Assembly (NCBI GenBank): GCA_030267215.1
Contig: JAJDJP010000002.1
Location: 1-64,000, forward strand
Direction: 5' to 3'
From: Ruminococcaceae bacterium OttesenSCG-928-A16
Lineage (GTDB): Bacteria; Bacillota; Clostridia; Oscillospirales; Ruminococcaceae
Length of the DNA: 64,000 nt
Of this stretch, positions 27,706 to 36,078 are shown one piece after another. The notes below the pieces were generated by a model. That model was not told the origin of the DNA, did not search any database, and worked only from the letters and a program-made list of their open reading frames with translations. Numbering within the stretch: the stretch's first letter is position 1; each line of letters opens with the position of its first letter. A program made the translations under genes and the position numbers.

Positions 27706-27927
27706 TTGAGAACCCTGCGAAACGTAAAACCTGGCGAAACCGTTACGGTTGCCAAGCTAAACGGCGAGGGCGCCCTAAAGCGCCGCATTATGGATATGGG
27801 CGTTACCAAAGGCACCGAGATATATGTGCGCAAGGTGGCCCCACTGGGAGACCCTGTTGAAGTAACCCTGCGTGGGTACGAGCTTAGCATTCGTAAAAGC
27901 GAGGCCGAAAATATAGAGGTAGTATAA
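27706..27927 (+). CDS. feoA: FeoA-domain protein, short form
   Basis: A 73-residue FeoA: RTLRNVKPGETVTVAKLNGE, LKRRIMDMGVTKGTEIYVRK, then DPVEVTLRGYELSIRKSEAENI, the standard family pattern. The start is TTG 27706: AAGGAGGA is 8 bases upstream and the first residues (LRTLRNVKPGE) match the family start; an upstream frame to 27667 has no ribosome site. It is separated by 164 bases, with a third palindrome, from feoB. Confidence 0.92.
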   Translation: MRTLRNVKPGETVTVAKLNGEGALKRRIMDMGVTKGTEIYVRKVAPLGDPVEVTLRGYELSIRKSEAENIEVV

Positions 27928-28042
27928 CTTTTATTTATTGCCCAGCCAAGTAAAAGGGCAATAAACAGGATATGCTGCGTAAAACATGCCAAAGGCGCGC
28001 AGGGGCTTTGCCCCAAGCATCACCTTTTATTTTTAGCCCATT

Positions 28043-28060
28043 GGTTAGCTGTTGCTAACC
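28043..28060. promoter_or_regulatory. Palindromic operator 3, upstream of feoB
   Basis: GGTTAGCTGTTGCTAACC, 9-bp arms, same TTAGC-N4-GCTAA core as sites 1 and 2. It lies 32 bases before the feoB start and could make feoB separately iron-responsive. Confidence 0.55.
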
Positions 28061-28091
28061 GCTATGTCTTATTAACCTAGGAGGCACCCCA

Positions 28092-30221
28092 ATGAGCATT
28101 ACCATCGCCCTTGCAGGCAACCCAAACAGCGGCAAAACAACCATGTTTAACAACCTAACCGGCGCTACCCAATATGTGGGCAACTGGCCCGGTGTTACGG
28201 TAGAAAAAAAGGCAGGTACCCTGCGTGGCAACAAAAACATTACGGTGATAGATTTACCCGGCGTGTATTCGCTTTCGCCCTATACCCCCGAAGAAATTGT
28301 TACCCGCGATTATTTATTGCACGAAAGCCCCGGTGCCATTTTAAACCTGGTAGATGGCACCAACCTGGAGCGCAACCTATACCTTACCACCCAAATTTTA
28401 GAAATTGGGCTGCCGGTGGTGGTGGCCCTGAACATGGCCGATATTTTGCGCAAAACCGGCGATGTGGTGGACATAAATAAATTAAGCGAACAACTGGGCT
28501 GCCCTGTGGTAGCAACCAGTGCCATTAAGGGCGAGGGTATTATTGCTGCGGCCGAGCTTGCCGCCAAAAATGCAGGCCAAAAAACCTTTATGGCAAGCCA
28601 CCGGTATGCAAACGATATTGAGGCTGCCTTAGCCGAAATTGATGGTATTATAGCAGGCAAAGTGCCTGCTAACCAGCAGCGCTGGTATAGCATTAAATTG
28701 TTTGAGCGTGACGAAAAAGCCCTGCAAGAGCTTGCCCTGCCCACCGCTAAAACCGGGCAAATTAGCCGCATTATCGAAACCATAGAAAACGAATATGATG
28801 ACGACAGCGAAAGCATTATTACCAGCGAGCGCTACACCTTTATTGCCGGCGTAATGAAGCAGGCTGTGCATAAAAAACAGCACGGGCTCACAACGTCGGA
28901 CAAAATTGACCGTGTGGTTACCAACCGCTGGCTGGCGTTGCCTATTTTTGCCGTTATTATGCTGGCTGTATACTATATTTCGGTAAGCACAGTAGGCACC
29001 ATAGTAACCGATTTTACCAACGAAACCCTGTTTGGCGAGTGGATTATGCCCAGCCTTGCAAGCTGGTTAACCGGCCTTGGCACCGCCGAATGGCTGGTTA
29101 GCCTTGTGGTGGATGGCATTGTGGGTGGCGTGGGCGCTGTGCTTGGGTTTGTGCCCCAAATGGTGGTGCTGTTTTTGCTGCTTGGCTTTTTAGAAGATTG
29201 TGGCTATATGGCACGTGTTGCTTTTATTATGGATCGCATCTTCCGCAAGTTTGGCCTTTCGGGCAAAAGCTTTATTCCCATGCTTATTTCCAGCGGTTGT
29301 GGTGTGCCCGGCATTATGGCAACCAAAACCATCGAAAATGAAAAGGACCGCCGCATGACCATTATTACCACCACCTTTATTCCCTGTGGTGCAAAACTAC
29401 CCATTATTGCCCTTATTGCGGGCGCTATTTTAGGCGGTGCCTGGTGGATGGCCCCCTTAATGTACTTTATAGGGGTAGCCGCGGTGCTGGTATCCGGTAT
29501 CATTTTAAAGAAAACCAAGCTGTTTGCCGGCGAGGCTTCGCCCTTTGTAATGGAGCTGCCGCAGTACCACTGGCCCGCCCTTAAAGGCCTGCTGCTGCAC
29601 ATGTGGGAGCGGGTGCGTTCCTTTATTGTAAAAGCCGGCACTGTTATCTTTGCTTCTGCTGTTTTAATTTGGTTTTTGGCCAGCTTTGGGTTTAATGGTG
29701 GTTTTGGCATGGTAGAGGCCGAAAACAGCATTTTGGCTGTAATTGGCCGTTTTATAGCCCCTATTTTTGCCCCGCTTGGTTTTGCAGATTGGCGTGCCGC
29801 CGTGGGTACTATTTCGGGCCTGGTTGCCAAAGAAAACCTGGTTAGCACCCTAGGCGTTTTATACGGCCTTGGCGAAGAAGCCGAGGGCCTTGGCCTGTGG
29901 CAGGCCACCATGGCTATGTTCCCCAATATTGCAGGGGCCATGTCGTTTCTTATTTTTAACATGTTATGTGCACCCTGCTTTGCTGCCATTGGCGCCATTA
30001 AACGCCAAATGGCCAGCACAAAATGGACGCTGTTTGCCGTAGCCTACCAAACTGTTTTTGCTTATGTTATTTCGTTAATGGTGTACCAGTTTGGCAGCCT
30101 ACTTACCGGCGGGGCCTTTGGGGTTGGCACCGGTGTTGCCGTTGTGCTGCTTGCCGTCTTCTTATTCTTGCTACTGCGGCCTGCGCAAAACCCTTTAAAC
30201 AAGGCCGCAATGCAACATTAA
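28092..30221 (+). CDS. feoB: Ferrous iron transport protein B (FeoB)
   Basis: A 709-residue Fe2+ transporter. The N-terminal G domain has GNPNSGKT (residues 9-16), DLPG (54-57) and NMAD (114-117); a helical regulatory domain follows, then the membrane part with two gate motifs containing the conserved cysteines (SSGCGVPGIMA and FIPCGAKLPIIALI). Length is standard. AGGAGG lies 6 bases before ATG 28092. With the two FeoA and the small Cys-rich peptide it forms an iron-uptake operon suited to an anaerobic, reducing habitat. Confidence 0.97.
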   Translation: MSITIALAGNPNSGKTTMFNNLTGATQYVGNWPGVTVEKKAGTLRGNKNITVIDLPGVYSLSPYTPEEIVTRDYLLHESPGAILNLVDGTNLERNLYLTTQILEIGLPVVVALNMADILRKTGDVVDINKLSEQLGCPVVATSAIKGEGIIAAAELAAKNAGQKTFMASHRYANDIEAALAEIDGIIAGKVPANQQRWYSIKLFERDEKALQELALPTAKTGQISRIIETIENEYDDDSESIITSERYTFIAGVMKQAVHKKQHGLTTSDKIDRVVTNRWLALPIFAVIMLAVYYISVSTVGTIVTDFTNETLFGEWIMPSLASWLTGLGTAEWLVSLVVDGIVGGVGAVLGFVPQMVVLFLLLGFLEDCGYMARVAFIMDRIFRKFGLSGKSFIPMLISSGCGVPGIMATKTIENEKDRRMTIITTTFIPCGAKLPIIALIAGAILGGAWWMAPLMYFIGVAAVLVSGIILKKTKLFAGEASPFVMELPQYHWPALKGLLLHMWERVRSFIVKAGTVIFASAVLIWFLASFGFNGGFGMVEAENSILAVIGRFIAPIFAPLGFADWRAAVGTISGLVAKENLVSTLGVLYGLGEEAEGLGLWQATMAMFPNIAGAMSFLIFNMLCAPCFAAIGAIKRQMASTKWTLFAVAYQTVFAYVISLMVYQFGSLLTGGAFGVGTGVAVVLLAVFLFLLLRPAQNPLNKAAMQH

Positions 30222-30268
30222 TTTTATAAACACACTGTTATTTCCCCAGCCCAAAGGAGGGCAAAACC

Positions 30269-30421
30269 ATGATTCCTACCATCATTATTATTGCAATTAT
30301 TGCGGTGGCGCTGTTTTTTGCTGTTCGCCGCATCTCTAAAAAAGGCGGCTGCGATTGCGCCTCTTGCGATGGCGCTTGCGCCAGTTGCGGGCAGCACATG
30401 CCCACCACCACAAAAAAATAA
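30269..30421 (+). CDS. FeoB-associated Cys-rich membrane protein
   Basis: A 50-residue peptide: one N-terminal membrane helix (IPTIIIIAIIAVALFFAV), a basic RRISKK, then five cysteines in GGCDCASCDGACASCGQH. This is the usual layout of the small protein that follows feoB in many Firmicutes and may replace FeoC or ferry iron on the inner face. AAAGGAGG lies 8 bases before ATG 30269. It is too short for most ORF callers. Role inferred from position and cysteines. Confidence 0.9.
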   Translation: MIPTIIIIAIIAVALFFAVRRISKKGGCDCASCDGACASCGQHMPTTTKK

Positions 30422-30435
30422 TTGCACCACAAAGC

Positions 30436-30562
30436 AGGTGCCTTAAAAGGTTGCCAAGTTAAGAAAACCCACTGTCATTCTGAGCGCAGCGAAGAATCTT
30501 ACCAAAAGATCCTTCACTTCGTTCAGGATGACATTTTCTTAAAGCAACCTTTTAAGGCACCT
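30436..30562. repeat. 127-bp inverted-repeat element acting as feo operon terminator
   Basis: Arms of 19 bases (30436-30454 and 30544-30562) enclose a second pair TTAAGAAAA/TTTTCTTAA and a core in which TGTCATTCTGAGCGCAGCG is matched by an imperfect inverted copy ending AGGATGACA. A T run follows, so it can end feo transcription. The core resembles a TCATTCTGAGCG-type interspersed palindrome known from many bacterial genomes; it looks like a small mobile/repetitive element. Confidence 0.75.
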
Positions 30563-30673
30563 TTTTATACTTAGTAAACTTCAAAACTATTCGGTTTTAA
30601 AAGCGTGAAGCCGTTCGAGCACTCACCCTATTGTATGTAAGCAAGCGTGGCTTTACCTTGCCGCAGGGGCAGC

Positions 30674-32131
30674 TTACTGTTCTCCCCCGGCTTCGTGCAA
30701 TAAACGCTGGCGTTCATCCCACAATTTCCGAGAAAGGTCTACATAATAACGGTGGGGGTTTTCAAAGCGTTTTACTTCTTCCCACAAAAGGTCTACCTGT
30801 TGCATGCAGCGTGCGCGTATATCGGCCAGCGGCGGGCTTTGGTACACCAGCTTGCCATTTTGGTAAATAGGGGTGGATAGCAGCACCGCCGTGCAGTTGG
30901 TAAAGGTTTTTTGCTTCCAGGTTTCTACGGGGTCAAACAAAGTAATGCCGTTGGTGGCATCCACCTCTTCATCAAACATGGTAATATAATCGGCCATGGC
31001 TTTGCCGGTGGCATTATCGTAAATGCGCCACAGCTTTTTTAGGTGGGGGGTGGTTATTTTGGCGGCTGTTTCGCTTACCTTTATTTTGGGTATATAGGCC
31101 CCGTTCTCTTTTACAGCGGCCAGCTTGTACACCCCGCCAAACACCGGGTCCGATTTCGATGTGATTAAATTTTCGCCAATGCCAAAGCTGTCCAGCTCGG
31201 CGCCTTGCAGCAGCAAATCGCGCACAATGTATTCATCTAGCGAGTTAGAGGCGCAAATTTCCACATCGCCATACCCGGCTGCCTCCAGCATTTTACGAGA
31301 TTTTTTGGATAGGTACGCAATATCACCCGAGTCTATCCGAATGCCCTTAGGCCGAATACCACGGGGTTTTAGCACTTCATCGAACACCCGGATGGCGTTG
31401 GGTATACCGCTTTTTACCACGCTGTAGGTATCTACCAGCAGCATGCAATTTTCGGGGTAAATTTCGGCGTAGCGCTTAAAGGCCTCGTACTCGGTAGGGA
31501 ACATTTGCACCCAGCTATGCGCCATGGTGCCGGCGGCAGGTATGCCAAATTCTCTATCGGCCATTACGCAGCTGGTGGCTGCCACACCGCCAATATAGGC
31601 GGCACGGGCACCATACAGGGCAGCATCGTACCCTTGCGCACGGCGGGCGCCAAACTCTAGCACGGTGCGGCCGTTGCAAGCACGCACCACCCGGTTGGCC
31701 TTGGTGCAAATTAAGCTTTGGTGGTTAAAGGTAACCAACAGCAGGGTTTCTATCAGCTGGGCCTCTATGCAGGGGCCCTCTACCGTTAGCATTGGCTCCC
31801 CGGGGAAAATCGGCGTCCCCTCTTCGATAGCCCACACATTACAGTGGAAGGAGAAATTGCGCAGATAATCCAAAAACGGTTCCGAAAATTCGCCTTTGCT
31901 GCGCAGGTAGTCAATATCCGCCTCGGTAAAGCCAAAGTTTTCAATTGCCTCTATAAACTGGGCAAGGCCTGCCATAATGGCAAACCCGCCATCGTCGGGT
32001 ATCTGCCTAAAAAACATATCAAATACTGCAATTTTTTCCTGGTACCCATCCTCAAAATAACCGGCTGCCATGGTCAGCTCGTAAAAGTCCATCATCATGG
32101 TAAGGTTGCGGCTCATCTTTTCAGTGTTCAT
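30674..32131 (-). CDS. pncB: Nicotinate phosphoribosyltransferase
   Basis: A 485-residue enzyme joining nicotinate and PRPP to make nicotinate mononucleotide in the NAD salvage (Preiss-Handler) route. The start MSRNLTMMMDFYELTMAAGY, LEFGARRAQGYDAALYGARA, the active-site-region GTMAHSWVQMFP and the IDSGDIAYLSKKSRKML phosphate-binding part identify it. I use ATG 32131, with GGAGG 6 bases upstream. Length is normal for the long bacterial form. Confidence 0.95.
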   Translation of the reverse strand: MNTEKMSRNLTMMMDFYELTMAAGYFEDGYQEKIAVFDMFFRQIPDDGGFAIMAGLAQFIEAIENFGFTEADIDYLRSKGEFSEPFLDYLRNFSFHCNVWAIEEGTPIFPGEPMLTVEGPCIEAQLIETLLLVTFNHQSLICTKANRVVRACNGRTVLEFGARRAQGYDAALYGARAAYIGGVAATSCVMADREFGIPAAGTMAHSWVQMFPTEYEAFKRYAEIYPENCMLLVDTYSVVKSGIPNAIRVFDEVLKPRGIRPKGIRIDSGDIAYLSKKSRKMLEAAGYGDVEICASNSLDEYIVRDLLLQGAELDSFGIGENLITSKSDPVFGGVYKLAAVKENGAYIPKIKVSETAAKITTPHLKKLWRIYDNATGKAMADYITMFDEEVDATNGITLFDPVETWKQKTFTNCTAVLLSTPIYQNGKLVYQSPPLADIRARCMQQVDLLWEEVKRFENPHRYYVDLSRKLWDERQRLLHEAGGEQ

Positions 32132-32313
32132 AGTAGGCCTCCATAAAATAGTTGTCATTCTCTGGTAGCTTGTGGTTAAAGAAGGATAGCAAGGGCTATT
32201 AACAGGTAGTTGTTAGTTACTAGTTAAGGGCAAAAAAACAAAGAACTAGTTTGCTTTTTGGCAAATGTTAAAGGAACAACTTGACTGGGGGATTTTTCCC
32301 AGCTAAAACCAAC

Positions 32314-33801
32314 TTATCGCCTATCCCGGTCATCTCTACCCTTATTTTGTGGCGGGCGGCGGGGTGGTTGCCCACTGGCCTTGGGCTGGTTTTGCAGCTG
32401 CGGCTTTGCCCCCTGCGCCGGCGGCCTTTGGGTGGCTTTTGCTTGTTGCTTTTTATTTTTGTTGGCACGCGCCACCCAAAGCACACGGGCAGCTATTGCC
32501 AGCACAAGCACCACCAGCAATATTTTAAAGGCTACCGTACCAAAAAATTCGCCTATTTTTTGCACCCCAAACAACACCCAGTTTCGGTTTACATCCTGCG
32601 ATACCAGCAGGTTTGCGGTGCCAATTTCTTGCCCTTCTAACACAAGGGTAACCGTACCCACCACCTCGCCCTGTTTTAGCGGGGCCGACAAATACTCTGG
32701 CAGATGAAAGTTTTTAATAATGGTGTTATCGTTTGCGCCGTTGGGCAGCACGGTTTTTAAATCGCTTTCGGGCATTAGGCGCACGGTGGTGGTTTCGGTA
32801 GAATATTTCACCCGTATTTCGGTAATGGGCTTGCTTACATCCAGCGCGGCACGGGTACTAAAGTTTGCAAACACCCATTCGTACAGCTGCCCGGTTTCGT
32901 ACAAAGCCGGGCGCACCTGTGTATACTGCTTTTCGGCTGCCAGCGCATCGGCTGCATTGGGGCTGTTTAGCACAATGCAGTAGTAGGTTACGCCATCTTT
33001 TACCGCTTTGCTGGCAAAATTTTGCCATTCGCCCAGGCTGCCGGTTTTGCCCGCCACCACCGAGCTTGCAATGGAATTGAATTTTTTAGCGTAAGGGTCG
33101 CTAGCCACCAAAAAACGGTTGGTGGTAGCAATATAATACGGGGCCGGGTGGTTGTGGGCGGCCATTTCGTAACTGTTAGACGACGCAATTTCTACCAAAA
33201 CCGGGTTTGCCATAAAGGCTTTGGTTATTAGGTACATATCGCGGGCGGTGGTTATATTATCGGTAGAAAGCCCGTTTGGGTCTGCAAAGGTAGTGCCGGT
33301 GCAGCCCAGCGCTGCGGCTTTGCTGTTCATCATGTATAAAAAGTTGGGTATATACCCGCCCGAAACATGCTCGGCCAGCATCAGTGCTGCCTCGTTGGCG
33401 CTGGGCATTAGCATGGCATGCAAAAGCTCGCGCACAGTAAGGGTTTCGCCTTTCCATATATCGGCATTCGAGGCATTTTTGCCGTACAACTCATCAAACA
33501 CCCATTGCTTGGCGGTAACCGTTTCAGCGTCCAAATCCTGCACTTTTTCTATCGCCACAAGGCAGGTCATCATTTTAACAAGGCTTGCCATTACCAGCGG
33601 GGTATCGGCATTTTTTTGGTACACTGCCAGGTCAGAATCCCCATTTACCAAATACACCGCTTCTGCCTGCACATCAAAATCTGGCTGATATAACGAGCCT
33701 TCGGCCAGAACCGGCACAAAGCAGTACACCACCAACAGGGCGCAAAGCAGCAGCCCAAGGCCTATTTTTGCTATTTTGTTTTTATGGGGTTGTTTTTGCA
33801 C
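32314..33801 (-). CDS. D-alanyl-D-alanine carboxypeptidase (PBP5/DacF family)
   Basis: A 495-residue secreted, membrane-anchored peptidase that trims the terminal D-Ala of peptidoglycan stems. Signal peptide at about 1-33 (ending VLAEG), SLVK at 73-76, SAN at 134-136, KTG at 252-254. A C-terminal beta domain is followed by a membrane helix near 415-435 and a very basic, Pro/Gln-rich cytoplasmic tail of some 50 residues, which is unusual for the family. Start GTG 33801 has AAGGAG 8 bases upstream. The tail could bind nucleic acid or phospholipid; no function is known. Confidence 0.92.
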   Translation of the reverse strand: MQKQPHKNKIAKIGLGLLLCALLVVYCFVPVLAEGSLYQPDFDVQAEAVYLVNGDSDLAVYQKNADTPLVMASLVKMMTCLVAIEKVQDLDAETVTAKQWVFDELYGKNASNADIWKGETLTVRELLHAMLMPSANEAALMLAEHVSGGYIPNFLYMMNSKAAALGCTGTTFADPNGLSTDNITTARDMYLITKAFMANPVLVEIASSNSYEMAAHNHPAPYYIATTNRFLVASDPYAKKFNSIASSVVAGKTGSLGEWQNFASKAVKDGVTYYCIVLNSPNAADALAAEKQYTQVRPALYETGQLYEWVFANFSTRAALDVSKPITEIRVKYSTETTTVRLMPESDLKTVLPNGANDNTIIKNFHLPEYLSAPLKQGEVVGTVTLVLEGQEIGTANLLVSQDVNRNWVLFGVQKIGEFFGTVAFKILLVVLVLAIAARVLWVARANKNKKQQAKATQRPPAQGAKPQLQNQPKASGQPPRRPPQNKGRDDRDRR

Positions 33802-34014
33802 AGGGGCGTCTCCTTTAAACAGGCTTTGTTTTGCTTATTATGTGCCCACCGCTACGGCTGAAGGGCATGTGGTTGGCTATAAAGGGCGAGCTAACCGCCC
33901 TCTGGCGATCTTCGTGTCTTCCCTCGCGCGGCTGCAAACCATCTTGGTTTTGAATTGATTCTAGTATAGCAAAATGGCTATTAAAACGCCACATGCTATG
34001 GTAAATATCACAAA

Positions 34015-34038
34015 AACCGAAGGAATAACTCCTTCGGT
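34015..34038. terminator. Bidirectional intrinsic terminator
   Basis: Stem ACCGAAGGA/TCCTTCGGT with a 5-base loop and T runs on both strands. It ends plsC on the minus strand. The 33802-34060 interval also holds TATACT on the minus strand near 33963-33968, a possible -10 for the carboxypeptidase gene. Confidence 0.85.
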
Positions 34039-34060
34039 CTTTTTCAGTTAAAGGCCGGGG

Positions 34061-34804
34061 TTACCCTTGCCACCCCGGTGGGCGGTCATCTTTGGCCGCA
34101 CGGATAATCCCCTCTAGCTTAGCGGGCAGGGCCTTTTGCTCTTCCCGGCTTAGGCCTTCGGTTTCTATAGCGGGCAGTATTACCATGCGCACAGTGCATT
34201 TTTTCATGCGGCCTTGGTTGCCCTCTAGCGCTTTATAGGTACCATCTATGGCAATGGGTACAATGCGCACCTTAGCCTTGGTTGCCACCCGCACAATGCC
34301 CGCCTTAAACTCGCCCATTTCGTCCGCCTTCGAGCGCGTACCCTCGGGGCATATAATAAGCGAAGAACCGGATGCAAGCAGCGCTTCACAGTCTTTTAAT
34401 ACCGCCACCGAGGCCCTTACATCGTGCCTATCTACATATAAACAGCCCAGCAAATTCATCCAACCACGCAGCAGGGGCACCCGGCTTAATTCTTTTTTAG
34501 CCAGCAATGCCCGGGGAAAATCCAACCCCGAAAGCAATACCGGAATATCGAAATAACTTTGGTGGTTGGCTGCAAAGGCTACTGCTTCATCGGTGGGGGG
34601 CAGGTTTTCGGTGCCGGTAACCACCAGTTTTACCTTGGTATAACGCAGCAACACGGTTGCCCATTTTTTTACCTTTTTGCGCACCAATTGCTGTTGTTCT
34701 TCCACACGGCCTTGCTTGCCCAAGCTCTTGGCTTTAAAATACTCTGGCAAGCTTACAAATAAATAGGCAAACAACCAGCCAATCCAAAAAAAAGTTCGCA
34801 GCAT
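34061..34804 (-). CDS. plsC: 1-acyl-sn-glycerol-3-phosphate acyltransferase (PlsC)
   Basis: A 247-residue acyltransferase that makes phosphatidic acid. Hydrophobic start (LRTFFWIGWLFAYLF), NHQSYFDIPVL with the HX4D catalytic pair (H81, D86), then IICPEGTRS for substrate binding and VPIAIDGT near the end. AGGAGG lies 7 bases before ATG 34804; an upstream in-frame ATG at 34870 is rejected. Single gene ending at a terminator. Confidence 0.95.
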   Translation of the reverse strand: MLRTFFWIGWLFAYLFVSLPEYFKAKSLGKQGRVEEQQQLVRKKVKKWATVLLRYTKVKLVVTGTENLPPTDEAVAFAANHQSYFDIPVLLSGLDFPRALLAKKELSRVPLLRGWMNLLGCLYVDRHDVRASVAVLKDCEALLASGSSLIICPEGTRSKADEMGEFKAGIVRVATKAKVRIVPIAIDGTYKALEGNQGRMKKCTVRMVILPAIETEGLSREEQKALPAKLEGIIRAAKDDRPPGWQG

Positions 34805-34969
34805 TGTGGTTCCTCCTGGTGTGCACTGTTTTGGGGGGTTATTATAATGGTACGCTTTAACAGCCAGCATCTAGCGCACACAAGCACTGCCATACACTGG
34901 GCTGGTTTTTAATTTAGCAAACTATATTATACACGGATTGGGGCTATAAGTTCAACCATAGCAAAACAC

Positions 34970-34998
34970 AAAGGGCACGGCTTTGGGCCATGCCCTTT
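34970..34998. terminator. Terminator of the HAD phosphatase gene
   Basis: Stem AAAGGGCA/TGCCCTTT with an inner CGG/CC pairing and T-rich tail on the minus strand. Confidence 0.6.
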
Positions 34999-35077
34999 TA
35001 TAGCAAAGCTGCTTTTGCCGCGGCATTTTAAGTGCTTTTTTATGCGGCATATAGGTACAACACTTGTATTAAACACC

Positions 35078-35866
35078 TTATTCTGCCAGCAGGGCCTGTG
35101 TCATCTCGGCCAGGTTTTTAAACACATGGTCTGGCACAAACTCGCTGGTGGCCAAATCTTCCCGGGTGCTTTCGCCGCTTAGCACCAGCGCCGTTTGCAC
35201 CCCGGCACGCCCCAGCGCAATATCGGTATATAGCCTATCGCCCACCATGCACAACTGCTGCACCGGCAGGTTAAAGCGCTGGGCGGCCATTTGGGCAATA
35301 AGGCCGTTGGGCTTGCCCACCACTACATCGGGCAGGCGGCCGGTGGCGGCTTGCACAAAAGCAATTACGGCACCAATATCGGGGATATACCCACCCTGCA
35401 CCGGACAATTAAAATCTGGGTGGGTGGCAATGTACGGCAGCCCTGCCCGCACCGCATTGCACAAATTGGTTAGCTTTTGATAGGTAATGCCGGTATCGAA
35501 CCCAAGCACAACCGCTTTGGGGGCGGCGGTGTTTAGCTGGTATCCTTCGGCGGTAAACTGTTCTTCTAAACTTGGGGTGCCCACCAGCAAAAGCTGCTTT
35601 GCAAACCCATTTTTTCGCAGGTACAGCAGGGTGGCATCGCCCGAGGTAAACATTTGCTGCGGGCTTACCTGCACCCCAAGCCCCGCCAGCTTTTGAATAT
35701 AGGCCTCCCCGCTTTTAGAGGAATTATTGGTTAAAAAGGTATACGGAATGTTTTTTTGTGTACAGGCCGCTAAAAACTCTGTGGCGCCGGGCAGCAGCTT
35801 GTCCTCTAAATAAAAGGTTCCGTCCATATCCAACAAAAACAGCCGAACCTCTGAAAGCTTTCGCAT
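35078..35866 (-). CDS. HAD-IIA family sugar/nucleotide phosphatase (NagD-like)
   Basis: A 262-residue HAD hydrolase. LFLLDMDGTFYLEDKLLPGA (nucleophile D13, acid D15), motif II in TFLTNNSSKSG, lysine in VVGKPNG, and motif IV in CMVGDRLYTDIALG define the NagD/PNPase-like subfamily IIA with a large cap domain (about 75-180). Substrates of relatives are UMP, glycerol phosphate and nitrophenyl phosphate; the true one is unknown. ATG 35866 is preceded by GGAGAGG. It diverges from the glycosyltransferase at 36079. Confidence 0.92.
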   Translation of the reverse strand: MRKLSEVRLFLLDMDGTFYLEDKLLPGATEFLAACTQKNIPYTFLTNNSSKSGEAYIQKLAGLGVQVSPQQMFTSGDATLLYLRKNGFAKQLLLVGTPSLEEQFTAEGYQLNTAAPKAVVLGFDTGITYQKLTNLCNAVRAGLPYIATHPDFNCPVQGGYIPDIGAVIAFVQAATGRLPDVVVGKPNGLIAQMAAQRFNLPVQQLCMVGDRLYTDIALGRAGVQTALVLSGESTREDLATSEFVPDHVFKNLAEMTQALLAE

Positions 35867-36000
35867 AGCACAACCCTCTCCTTTGGCTTTTTGCGCATTG
35901 TAGCCGGCCAGTACAAGCTGTGCAGGCAAGCTTTTGGCTTAAATAGCTACGCCTAGTATAACACAGCCACGCCCGCAACACATAAGTGCAAACGATAAAA

Positions 36001-36030
36001 TTGCCTTATACCCTACCTTTGGTGTACAAT
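36001..36030 (+). promoter_or_regulatory. Promoter of the GT2 gene
   Basis: TTGCCT (36001-36006), 18-base spacer, TACAAT (36025-36030). The transcript would start near 36037, which also argues for the downstream TTG start of the gene. Confidence 0.5.
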
Positions 36031-36078
36031 AGGGCTATTGATTTTGCGTGCAATTTACACGAAGGGAGACCGCTAATT

